Assembly: GCA_023700785.1 (NCBI GenBank)
Contig: JAMPYH010000060.1
Span: forward strand, 1 to 10,967
Length of the DNA stretch: 10,967 nucleotides
Reading direction: 5' to 3'
Source of the DNA: Candidatus Zixiibacteriota bacterium
Lineage (GTDB): Bacteria > Zixibacteria > MSB-5A5 > GN15 > FEB-12
Both the position numbers and the translations under genes were made by a program. Shown here one piece after another: positions 1-7,136 of this stretch; the first letter of the stretch is position 1; every line of letters starts with the position of its first letter. The notes under the pieces were generated by a model. It searched no databases and was not told the origin of the DNA. It saw only the letters and a program-made list of their open reading frames with translations.

Positions 1-113
1 ACCGGTCGGTGACGGCACGCCAGCCGAAGCGGATATCACCGGGACGGCTGCCTGCCAATGAATGGTCGCACTGTTGATGATCCTGGCGTGGGTCAAGACA
101 TGAAGAGAACCGG

Positions 114-176
114 GCGCAAGCGCTTGCGCTCGACAACACTGAAGTTGTCGTGAACCGCGAACTCGATGAAACATCG
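114..176. repeat. Cluster of three adjacent inverted repeats
   Basis: Three dyads follow each other in 63 bp. The first is a perfect 16-bp palindrome, GCGCAAGCGCTTGCGC (114-129). The second is CGACAAC (131-137) matched by GTTGTCG (144-150) around a 6-nt loop. The third is CGATG (164-168) matched by CATCG (172-176) around AAA. No T-tract follows any of them on either strand, so they are not standard intrinsic terminators. They could be protein-binding sites, a folded RNA, or the stems of a factor-dependent end of transcription. The function is unknown. Confidence 0.5.
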
Positions 177-555
177 CAGCGACTGCTGGGACGATGCTGT
201 GCATATCGAAAAATTCGTTACGGTTACTCCCGCCCTACGCCACGATCGAGGAGATATTCCACCCCGACCGAACGCTTCACCGCGCCATTTATCGCCCGGA
301 CTTCTGTCAGTTATTTTGAGTGTGAGGTCGAACTCACCCGTTTTGATCCGATTGGGCCCAAAATATCACTCGTGGACTAAGGTGTCAAGGATAATTCGCT
401 CCCTGTTTATCGGAAATCAATCTGGGAATGAGGACATTCATGTACGCAATAGAGTCTGGAGGTAAGCGATCTGAGTTGCGCCCCAACAGGTTTACCGCGT
501 GTGTGGGGGTTGAAAGAAGAGTCGTGCTATCGATTAAGTCTGATTAAGCGTGTGT

Positions 556-576
556 GCGATAGGCAAGTACCATCGC
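556..576 (-). terminator. Hairpin directly after the kinase stop codon
   Basis: On the minus strand the kinase stop codon (579-577) is followed at once by a hairpin. GCGAT-GG pairs with CC-ATCGC through a 6-nt loop, with one unpaired base in one arm. No U-tract follows, so an ordinary intrinsic terminator is not supported. The hairpin may still protect the mRNA end or work with Rho. Confidence 0.3.
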
Positions 577-3500
577 TCAGGTGACCACTGTCGGCTGGCG
601 GCCTTCCAGCGCCGCCCGGAGAGCCCGGTTGAGCTCGGCTGTAACCACCGGTTTCATGATGACATCCCGGATGCCAAGGTCTTGTGCGGAGCGAAGATTG
701 AGCGCTTCGCTATATCCCGAGCAGATCACTATCGGGAGGTCCGGCCGCAGGCGAAGCATCTGTACCGCTAGTTGATCTCCGGTCAGGTCGGGCATCCTCT
801 GATCCAGCAGCACCAGGTCGATAGCGGCGGGGTTTGTGCCAAAGAGATCAAGCGCGGCCCGCGCCTCAGTAGCGACAGTCACTTTGTATCCAAGACTTTT
901 CAGGGTGGCCGCATGACTGTGCGCGACCGCCGGCTCGTCATCGATGACCAGGATCGACTCCGTCCCGCCGATTACCGGTGCGGGGATCTCCGGATGGAAT
1001 CTCGACTTCATCGCTTCGGCGACAGGGAGGAAAATATGGAACGTTGTTCCTTCACCCAGGACACTCTCCGCGCAGATATGCCCGGAATGCTGGGTGATGA
1101 TACCATGGGTTACGGCTAGTCCAAGTCCGGTCCCCTGACCAACCCCTTTAGTGGTGAAAAATGGATCGAAAATCCGCTTCAGGGTGGCTCCATCCATACC
1201 GCAGCCGGTGTCGGCAATCTCAACATGCACCATCTTTCCATGCAGTTTGCGTTTACAATTGGAGCAGGTAAGCGAGACTGACTCCGGCGGCGTGGTGCGG
1301 ATCGTGATCGTTCCGCCTTGCGGCATCGCCTGAGTCGCGTTGACGCAAACGTTCATCAACACCTGGACCATCTGGGTCGAATCCGCCATTACTTCCGGAA
1401 TGACCCCAGACGCGCCATGATCGAAGTGAACCGACTGGCTGGTGGTCTGCCGAAGCATGCCGATCACCTCGCGGATCACGTAATCTATCTGGATCGGTTT
1501 ACGGTCGCCTGACTGTTGACGGCTGAATGCCAGGATCTGCGCAACCAGCCCCTTGGCGCGATATGCCGCCTTCAACACTTCCTGCAGATACTCAGCCGAG
1601 AACTTGCCGTGCAATTCTTCGGACGCCACCAGTTCGGAATAGCCGATGATCGGCACCAGCAGATTATTAAAATCATGGGCGATACCCGCCGCCATAGTAC
1701 CGATCGTCTCCAACTTTTGCGACAGTCGAAGCTGATCTTCGAGATGCTGGCGGTCAGATTCCGCTTTTTTCCGTTCGGTGATATCGCTGACCACAACCTG
1801 GACACCCGGTCGCCCATTCCAGGTGGTTCTCACCGCCCGTACTTCGCATTCGAGAGGCGTACCGTCGGCCCTGAGGAGTAGCTCCTCGACCGCGGGCACT
1901 TGTTCCGTGCCAGCCTCAAGCTGCGCGATCCGCTGTTTGACCAGCTCGTGCGAGTCTTGATGGAAGAGCGCCAGTACATGCATCCCGACCAGATCATCCG
2001 GTGAGGCATACCCGAGCATGACAGCAAGCGACGGGCTGGCGTATTGAACGATCCGATCGCACTGGATATACAGTCCGTCCGGGAGCAGATCGACGAGGCT
2101 CCGGTGGCGTTGTTCCGACGCCGCCTGTTCGGCCTGCGCGCGGTACTGCTCGGTCAGGTCGATGGCGATCCCGGCAAGCGCTTCTGTCTTTCCGTTCGCG
2201 TCACAAATAGGGAATTTGTAGGAGAACCACTGGTGAATGCCGTCCTGGTGCGCGACCTGTTCGATCAATTGTATAGGCTGACCGGATTCGATCACCTGGC
2301 GATCGACCTTCTGGAACGCCTCGGCGATCTCCGGCGGCCAGAACTCGGTGTCGTCGTGGCCGAGCCAATCGGCGAGCGCAACGTTGAAGGTCGTCGCGAA
2401 CGCGGCGTTAAAATAGAGATATTTTCCGTCGCGATCCTTCATGAACGCGACTGCCGGGCTGTTATCCATAAATGTGTGGAAGCGCGCCTCGCGCTGGTAC
2501 AATTCCGCTTCGGCGTGATGCTGGCTGGTGATATCGATCACGGTACCGATAACCTTGACGAGACCGCCTTCGGCGTTGTATGTGGGGCGGCTGTTGGAAC
2601 GGACCCACCGGATCTCGCCATCCGGCCGAACGATACGGAACTCAAGCGCGTACTCCTCATGTCGGTCGAGCGCTTCAAGTCGTTTGCGGATCACATCGGC
2701 ACGGTCGTTGTGGTGGATGAACTGCTGCACCGACTCCTCACGCGGGACGAATGTGCCGGGGTCAAGGCCGAAAATGCGGAAAAGCTCGTCCGACCAGAAT
2801 TCCGCGCCGGTAGCGGCATTGAACTCAAAGCTGCCGATATGCGCCACGCGCTGGGCTTCTTCGAGCCTCGCTTCGCTCTCGCGGAGGCGATTCTCTGATT
2901 CCAGCCGCTCGGTAATGTCAAAGCAGGTGCCCACGTACCCGGTCAGTTCCTCCGCCGAGAACTGCGGCACTCCCCGCATCAGCACATGCCGATAGTCGCC
3001 GCCGGCGTCTCTGACTCGAAGCGTCGTCTCAAACGGAAACCGTGCCGCGATAGCGGATCGATACAGTGAAATGAACTCGTCACGGTCATCCGGATGGATC
3101 ACCTGGAGCCACTGCTTGCCGGTCAACTCTTCGTGCGCGAGGCCGCTTAGTTCGATGGTGGCATGGCTGAAATAGGAACAATCGCCGTTTGCGTCGGCAA
3201 CCCAGACGATCGCGGGAAGGTTGTCCGCCAGCGTTCGGAATCGGCTCTCCGATCTCCGCAACTCCATCTCCATGGTGCGCCGTGCGGTAATGTTGACCGA
3301 AACGCCGGAGACTCCAACCACTTCGTCATTAGCGTCGCATAGAGGTTCAAGGCGGCAATTCCAGTACGTGGTCTCATTGCGGAAAACAACTTCGGTCTCA
3401 AACTGTCGGCCGCGCCGCGACGCCATCACTTCTCGCTTGATCCCGGTGAGACGATCGGCCAGCTCGGTCGGAAAGATCTGGTGGTCGGTGCGGCCGACGA

Positions 3501-5556
3501 TGTAATCATTCAACGCCGGCTCTTTCGAATTGTGATTCCAGGTATAACGCAGGTTGGCGTCCTGTCGGAACATGACAATGTCCGAGTTCTGGAGCGCCAT
3601 GCGGAAGCGGTCGTCGCTTTCGCGTAGCGCGAGTTCGGCGGCGGCACGCAGGTCGTCCTGCCGCCGGTCACGGAAGACTATTTCGAGATAATTGGCGACT
3701 TCGAGCAGCAGCTTTACTTCATGTTCGTTCCAGGCGACACTTTTTGGCGCGTCAAAGCCAAGTGAACCGATCAGGTCCCCGTTGAGCGTGATCGGGATAC
3801 AGAGCACGGAGCCGACGCTATGCGTTGACGCAAACCGCTTCAGCAGCGAGTGACGATCCAGCATCTCCGGCGAGAGATCCAATGATATGAACTGCCGCTT
3901 TTGTAGTTGGCTCCAGAGCGCATCGACCTGTGACAGGTCAAGCGTCGCTCCGCTCAAGGTTCCTTGCCCGGCCGGCTGAAGTGATCGTTTGGCCAGCCAT
4001 TCGCCCGAAGGCGAGATGGTGGCGTACACCACGCGATATTTGGGATAGGCCTGGAAGATCGACATCAGCGCCCGCTCGATGATCGAATCGGGCGACTCGT
4101 GGGCGACAATGCCGCGCGCGATGTCATTGACGATCTGCAGTCGCAGCTCGCGTTGCCGCAACGCTTCCTCCGCGCGGACACGGTCGGTGACATCCTTGAA
4201 CAACGCGACCATCCGGTTGGGGCCGGTCTGGAAGGCCGCGACCTCAAATGAACCGTCGATCGATCCTTCCTGGTACTTCACCTGTGATGAATCCCAGACC
4301 ACTCCGGTGTTGGCGACCGAACGGTAGATCTCCGGAAGCGATGACTCGATCACGCCCGGGAAAGCGTCTTCGATCTTCTTGCCAATAAGCGCGGAGTGAT
4401 CGAAACCGAGAATGCGCTCGGCCGTCTGATTGGCGCCGGCAAAAAGCAGGTCGCCGTCAGGCGTAAGCTCGTAGTGGTGCGCGCCAAACGGCGCGGAATC
4501 GATGAATTCGCGAAGAAGACTTTCAGACCGCGCGGCGGATCGCTCGGCGGCCTGGAGATCCGAAATATCAAACGCTATCCCAACCGACCCGATGCGGGTC
4601 ATGGCGTTATCAAACAATGGTGACTGCACCAGCATCGCCGGATGCGGTGCCCCCAGTTCATCCAGATAAGTGATCTCGCCGGTCCAGCGTTGGCCCGACG
4701 CGAGACACTCCTGCACCCGTGCGATCATCTCCCCTTTCATCGCCGGTCCCATGGTCTGCGCGATCGGCCGGCCGAGCACCGAGCGGCCGGTCCAACCGTA
4801 CATTTCAGCCGCGTATTGATTGTGGTAGAGAACGCGTCCTTCGAGATCAAAGGCGACCACTGCCTGTTGCACGGTATCGAGCATATTGGCCTGGAAGGCG
4901 AGCCTCGCCTGGGCCTCCACATGGCTGGAGATATCGCGCACCGAGGCCATCAGGTTGCCGTCGGGCAATTGCCGGGCATGCAGCTCCGCGACAAATCGCT
5001 CCCCTCCGGCGCGCACCAAAGTTCGCCGGTAGATCAGCAATTCGCCATCGCGCGGCCGTTCTGATTGGATAGGGAAACGCTCGAGCTCCTCGCGGGCCGC
5101 GAGGTCGCGGACATTCATTTGGGTGATCTGGTCTAAGCTGTACCCGACCAGCTCCAGGGCGCGCGGGTTGGCGTTGATATAGTTCCCCTGAGCGTCGGCG
5201 ATAAAGATCGCCTCGGTGCCGTAATCCATCAGCCCGCGATAGTAGGCCTCCGAGATCGTCAGTCGTTCGGAAGTCTCCATCATCCGGTCGATCATCCGCT
5301 TGGCGAGATGCATCCCGATCGCCATGCTTGCCGAGACAAAGAAGCTGATAAGCGTGTAGGTAAGATTGATGTCGAACTGATTGAGATCGAGATACGCCGC
5401 CAGTTCGAAGATCCGGCGGAAGAAGATCAGGAGTAATCCGGCCGCGAGGCTTCCCCACGCGAGTCGATGTTTGGTCACAAGGAGCAGGCGGATCACCAGC
5501 GTGACCGTGTAAAGCTGAAGGAGCAGCGAAACGCAACTGAGGATCAATGCCGGCAT
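577..5556 (-). CDS. Multi-PAS/GAF membrane hybrid sensor histidine kinase with C-terminal receiver
   Basis: This 1659-residue signalling protein autophosphorylates on histidine and can pass the phosphate to its own receiver domain. Three hydrophobic segments (about residues 4-27, 32-56 and 63-85) anchor it in the cytoplasmic membrane. Eight PAS-like domains follow, at about 103-212, 221-335, 347-460, 646-758, 770-884, 895-1012, 1022-1140 and 1145-1262. A GAF domain lies at about 475-632. The dimerisation domain has the H-box GIAHDFNNLL with phospho-acceptor His1294, typical of NtrB-like (HPK4) kinases. The ATP-binding domain shows the N-box (Asn1402/Asn1406), DTGCGM (1449-1454), FDPFFTTK and GQGTGLGL. 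A short insertion at 1431-1440 carries CSNC. The receiver (about 1533-1650) keeps Asp1539/Asp1540, phospho-acceptor Asp1585, Ser1613 and Lys1635, so it should be active. The ATG at 5556 is preferred because the first membrane segment begins right after it; the ribosome-binding site (AGGG, 11 nt upstream) is weak. No separate response regulator is adjacent. The signals sensed are unknown. Confidence 0.95.
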   Translation of the reverse strand: MPALILSCVSLLLQLYTVTLVIRLLLVTKHRLAWGSLAAGLLLIFFRRIFELAAYLDLNQFDINLTYTLISFFVSASMAIGMHLAKRMIDRMMETSERLTISEAYYRGLMDYGTEAIFIADAQGNYINANPRALELVGYSLDQITQMNVRDLAAREELERFPIQSERPRDGELLIYRRTLVRAGGERFVAELHARQLPDGNLMASVRDISSHVEAQARLAFQANMLDTVQQAVVAFDLEGRVLYHNQYAAEMYGWTGRSVLGRPIAQTMGPAMKGEMIARVQECLASGQRWTGEITYLDELGAPHPAMLVQSPLFDNAMTRIGSVGIAFDISDLQAAERSAARSESLLREFIDSAPFGAHHYELTPDGDLLFAGANQTAERILGFDHSALIGKKIEDAFPGVIESSLPEIYRSVANTGVVWDSSQVKYQEGSIDGSFEVAAFQTGPNRMVALFKDVTDRVRAEEALRQRELRLQIVNDIARGIVAHESPDSIIERALMSIFQAYPKYRVVYATISPSGEWLAKRSLQPAGQGTLSGATLDLSQVDALWSQLQKRQFISLDLSPEMLDRHSLLKRFASTHSVGSVLCIPITLNGDLIGSLGFDAPKSVAWNEHEVKLLLEVANYLEIVFRDRRQDDLRAAAELALRESDDRFRMALQNSDIVMFRQDANLRYTWNHNSKEPALNDYIVGRTDHQIFPTELADRLTGIKREVMASRRGRQFETEVVFRNETTYWNCRLEPLCDANDEVVGVSGVSVNITARRTMEMELRRSESRFRTLADNLPAIVWVADANGDCSYFSHATIELSGLAHEELTGKQWLQVIHPDDRDEFISLYRSAIAARFPFETTLRVRDAGGDYRHVLMRGVPQFSAEELTGYVGTCFDITERLESENRLRESEARLEEAQRVAHIGSFEFNAATGAEFWSDELFRIFGLDPGTFVPREESVQQFIHHNDRADVIRKRLEALDRHEEYALEFRIVRPDGEIRWVRSNSRPTYNAEGGLVKVIGTVIDITSQHHAEAELYQREARFHTFMDNSPAVAFMKDRDGKYLYFNAAFATTFNVALADWLGHDDTEFWPPEIAEAFQKVDRQVIESGQPIQLIEQVAHQDGIHQWFSYKFPICDANGKTEALAGIAIDLTEQYRAQAEQAASEQRHRSLVDLLPDGLYIQCDRIVQYASPSLAVMLGYASPDDLVGMHVLALFHQDSHELVKQRIAQLEAGTEQVPAVEELLLRADGTPLECEVRAVRTTWNGRPGVQVVVSDITERKKAESDRQHLEDQLRLSQKLETIGTMAAGIAHDFNNLLVPIIGYSELVASEELHGKFSAEYLQEVLKAAYRAKGLVAQILAFSRQQSGDRKPIQIDYVIREVIGMLRQTTSQSVHFDHGASGVIPEVMADSTQMVQVLMNVCVNATQAMPQGGTITIRTTPPESVSLTCSNCKRKLHGKMVHVEIADTGCGMDGATLKRIFDPFFTTKGVGQGTGLGLAVTHGIITQHSGHICAESVLGEGTTFHIFLPVAEAMKSRFHPEIPAPVIGGTESILVIDDEPAVAHSHAATLKSLGYKVTVATEARAALDLFGTNPAAIDLVLLDQRMPDLTGDQLAVQMLRLRPDLPIVICSGYSEALNLRSAQDLGIRDVIMKPVVTAELNRALRAALEGRQPTVVT

Positions 5557-5641
5557 GAGTAGTTTCGCCCTTGCGTTTCAGTCCTCTGAGAAATCGGCCT
5601 GTGGCAGGCATTCCGATACACGCGCAACCTCATAACTTCTT

Positions 5642-5669
5642 GTCATACTGATGCCTGCGTCGGAATCAA
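5642..5669 (-). promoter_or_regulatory. Possible promoter of the kinase gene
   Basis: On the minus strand TTGATT (5669-5664) and TATGAC (5647-5642) are separated by 16 bp. Each matches four of six bases of the sigma-70 -35 and -10 consensus. Transcription would start roughly 80 nt before the kinase ATG. This is a weak motif match and the only reasonable one I found in the gap. Confidence 0.3.
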
Positions 5670-5680
5670 TCCAGGATTGA
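5666..5680. promoter_or_regulatory. 15-bp palindrome, possible operator
   Basis: TCAATCC (5666-5672) and GGATTGA (5674-5680) form a perfect inverted repeat around a single central base. The centre is too short for a natural RNA loop, and no T-tract follows. The symmetry therefore fits a binding site for a dimeric protein better than a terminator. It overlaps the -35 half of the candidate kinase promoter, the position expected for a repressor site. The binding protein is unknown. Confidence 0.35.
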
Positions 5681-5782
5681 CGGCATCTATTAATAGTGTC
5701 GGCAAACCGGCCAGTTTCTGCAGTGATGTGGTTGGATCTGTCCGGCGGTAGATTCCGGGATAAGCCCTTGCGCAAGTGAGCG

Positions 5783-6667
5783 CTACACGCCTGGCTGGAC
5801 TGTCGAATCGTCGTACGGATCGGTATGGATCACGACATGGGCGGCGCGTAATGACCCGCTTATCCGACGTTCCAGGTCATCCGCGATCTCATGCGCCTCC
5901 ATCAGCGAGGAATCGCTGCGCAGGACAATATGCAGATCGACATGCCGGTAACTCCCGGATTTACGCGTTCGTAGATCATGCCAGGACTGGATGCGCGATT
6001 CAGTATCGAGGATCTGCGTGATCTGTTTCACTTCCGCTTCCGGAAGCTGATGGTCCATCAGGTGACGGCTGGCGTCACGAGTCAACCGCCAGCCGATCTT
6101 GCCGATCAATACCGCCACGCCGAGCGCGACTATCGGGTCGATGATGTGCCAGCCGGTGATCCAGACGAGGATCAGACCAATAGTGACACCCAGCGACGTG
6201 AATACGTCGGTCGAGAGATGGTGCGCGTCGGCCTCGAGCGCGATGGAATCTTCGGCCTTCGCTACTTTAAAGAGATACCGCGACACAAAAAAGTTCACCA
6301 CGACCGAGAATCCCATGATCAACGAGCCAAAGCCGACATGCTCGATCTCGCCGCCGGAGACGATCTTCCGCACCGCCTCAACCGCGATCCAGACCGCGGC
6401 GAATATGATCAATCCGGCCTCTATGGCGCCGGAGATAGACTCCGCTTTACCGTGACCAAAGGGATGTTCCTTATCCGGCGGTTGGTCGGCGATGCGAACC
6501 GAAAAAAACGCGATGACCGCGGCGAGCAGGTCATTGGCGGAATGGATCGCTTCGGAGAGAATGGAAACCGATCCGGAAAAGATACCGGCCAGCAACTTCA
6601 TCACCACCAGCGTGGTGTTGGACGCTACTGAAAGCGCCGCGGCTCTGGCTTTACGCTCGTTCTTCAT
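5783..6667 (-). CDS. Cation diffusion facilitator (CDF) family metal transporter
   Basis: This 294-residue protein belongs to the CDF family, which exports divalent metals such as zinc from the cytoplasm in exchange for protons. The length is typical. Membrane helices start near residue 10 and continue to about 195. Helix 2 carries SEAIHSAND, and helix 5 carries ADAHHLSTD. By alignment with known CDF proteins, the intramembrane metal site would be His42, Asp46, His150 and Asp154. This HD-HD pattern is found in zinc/cadmium-type members, whereas manganese-type members use mostly Asp/Asn. The family loop motif EHPFGHGKAE (67-76) is present. The cytoplasmic dimerisation domain follows from about 205, with His246, His259 and the ending HVVIHTDP, where extra metal-binding residues usually lie. 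The ATG at 6667 gives a normal N-terminus, though its ribosome-binding site is poor. The actual metal cannot be fixed from sequence. It lies upstream of the kinase and divergent from the TonB receptor. Confidence 0.93.
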   Translation of the reverse strand: MKNERKARAAALSVASNTTLVVMKLLAGIFSGSVSILSEAIHSANDLLAAVIAFFSVRIADQPPDKEHPFGHGKAESISGAIEAGLIIFAAVWIAVEAVRKIVSGGEIEHVGFGSLIMGFSVVVNFFVSRYLFKVAKAEDSIALEADAHHLSTDVFTSLGVTIGLILVWITGWHIIDPIVALGVAVLIGKIGWRLTRDASRHLMDHQLPEAEVKQITQILDTESRIQSWHDLRTRKSGSYRHVDLHIVLRSDSSLMEAHEIADDLERRISGSLRAAHVVIHTDPYDDSTVQPGV

Positions 6668-6758
6668 ACTCGATCAAGTCGTTTCACGGACAGAAGACCG
6701 CCCTCGTCCCCCGTCAATTGTATCGGCTGAAACGGATATCCCATTTCAAGCTACCGGA

Positions 6759-6787
6759 AGGATGCAAAAATCAGACAACGCTGTCAA
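6759..6787 (-). promoter_or_regulatory. Possible promoter of the CDF gene
   Basis: On the minus strand a perfect -35 hexamer TTGACA (6787-6782) is followed, after exactly 17 bp, by CATCCT (6764-6759), a poor -10 match. The leader would be about 85-90 nt. The -35 box is part of GACA-N4-TGTC, a small dyad that might bind a regulator. The call rests mainly on the -35 box and the spacing. Confidence 0.3.
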
Positions 6788-6968
6788 CATTCATATCCTC
6801 ATCGGAACTCTCGCCGGCGTTGTCCCATAACCTGTTAAGCAGATCTTCGCCGTTAGGCGCGATCAGCTCAGACCTGATTTACACCTCACATTAATATAGG
6901 CAAGCTATACTCGTCGGGAAAGGGGGAGGCTCGCGAATAAGCAGCAAAACGGCGTTCTGCGCCAATCA

Positions 6969-7050
6969 GTTAGGAATCGGTTATGGTCTTACTCCGCCGC
7001 CCTAACCATAAACTCGGCCACTATTAGCTTCCGCTTAATGAGACCCTAAC
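6969..7050 (+). promoter_or_regulatory. Alternative hairpins in the receptor leader region
   Basis: TTATGGT (6981-6987) can pair with ACCATAA (7005-7011) across a 17-nt loop. GTTAGG (6969-6974) can pair with CCTAAC at 7001-7006, which excludes the first hairpin because the pairing bases overlap. It can also pair with CCTAAC at 7045-7050, which encloses the first hairpin. All arms are only 6-7 bp, so stability is uncertain. If the receptor transcript starts upstream of 6969, this could be a leader switch. If not, these are simply DNA dyads. It matches no riboswitch class that I recognise. Confidence 0.25.
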
Positions 7051-7064
7051 AGAAAAACTCGACC
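7000..7064 (+). repeat. Imperfect direct repeat upstream of the TonB receptor
   Basis: Two copies of about 20-21 bp start at 7000 and 7044. Both contain CCCTAAC, a 3-4 nt A-rich spacer, AAACTCG, one variable base and CC. The start-to-start distance of 44-45 bp is close to four helical turns, so both copies lie on nearly the same face of DNA. The second copy ends about 70 bp before the receptor start codon. A pair of regulator-binding sites is one possible reading. Confidence 0.45.
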
Positions 7065-7136
7065 CTGACATCGCGGACGATGGAAGACGAGTGTCCGCTT
7101 CGACTGTTAACCACACAATTGGGAAGAGGTTTTCAG

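Larger units (their letters stand above)
1..576. other. Left-edge region without a convincing gene
   Basis: No reading frame here looks like a real protein. The longest candidates on the plus strand (about 76 and 99 codons, near 150-465) lack ribosome-binding sites, have no recognisable motifs and use codons unlike the neighbouring genes. A frame open from the left edge to a TGA at 59-61 could be the last 19 codons of an upstream gene but is too short to judge. The stretch contains a perfect 16-bp palindrome (114-129), two short inverted repeats (131-150 and 164-176), a weak GTGAG/CTCAC hairpin (322-337), a 10-bp palindrome TTGGGCCCAA (352-361) and two copies of GATTAAG (532-538 and 542-548). 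It is best described as a long intergenic region behind the leftward kinase gene. Confidence 0.5.
5557..5782. other. Gap between the CDF gene and the kinase gene
   Basis: This 226-bp space separates two genes that both read leftward. A 65-codon TTG-initiated minus-strand frame fills most of it, but it has no ribosome-binding site and no recognisable motif, so I do not call it a gene. The gap contains an AT-rich 10-bp palindrome, CTATTAATAG (5687-5696), and a 15-bp palindrome (5666-5680) that overlaps a possible promoter for the kinase. Its length suggests the kinase has its own promoter and is not tightly co-transcribed with the CDF gene. Confidence 0.5.
6668..7136. other. Divergent intergenic region between CDF gene and TonB receptor
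   Basis: This 469-bp region must hold promoters for two genes reading away from each other. For the leftward CDF gene a candidate lies at 6759-6787. For the rightward receptor I see an isolated -10-like TATACT (6906-6911) and an AT-rich patch TTAATATA (6891-6898), but no -35 element at proper spacing. The 170 bp before the receptor contain an imperfect direct repeat and short inverted repeats, listed separately. No reading frame here looks like a gene. An ATG at 7080 in frame with the receptor lacks a ribosome-binding site. Confidence 0.55.

Noticed and set aside
2..61. Possible C-terminal end of a gene entering from the left
   Set aside because: Only 19 codons are visible before the TGA. 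Other frames, including one on the minus strand, look equally plausible.
322..344. GTGAG/CTCAC hairpin followed by TTTT as an intrinsic terminator
   Set aside because: The stem is only 5 bp, three bases separate it from a run of only four T, and no gene reads into it from the left with confidence.
166..465. 99-codon plus-strand frame in the left region
   Set aside because: It has no ribosome-binding site or family motif, and its composition is unlike the real genes in the window.
497..556. Repeated GCGTGTGTG (497-505 and 548-556) and GATTAAG (532-538 and 542-548)
   Set aside because: These are short, low-complexity or two-copy matches expected by chance in a few hundred bases. They do not form an array with regular spacing as CRISPR would.
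2044..2898. 284-codon open frame on the plus strand
   Set aside because: It is antisense to the PAS region of the kinase, with no ribosome-binding site or recognisable domain, and the kinase reading explains the sequence fully.
4847..5611. 254-codon minus-strand frame overlapping the kinase N-terminus
   Set aside because: It is a shifted reading of the kinase coding sequence, rich in Arg, Pro and Gly, without motifs. The kinase frame gives membrane segments and PAS domains.
5578..5775. 65-codon TTG-initiated frame on the minus strand between CDF and kinase genes
   Set aside because: It has no ribosome-binding site or motif, and the same bases carry palindromes and a promoter-like sequence, so non-coding use is more likely.
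5978..6631. 217-codon plus-strand frame
   Set aside because: It is antisense to the CDF transporter, whose metal-site motifs and length are convincing.
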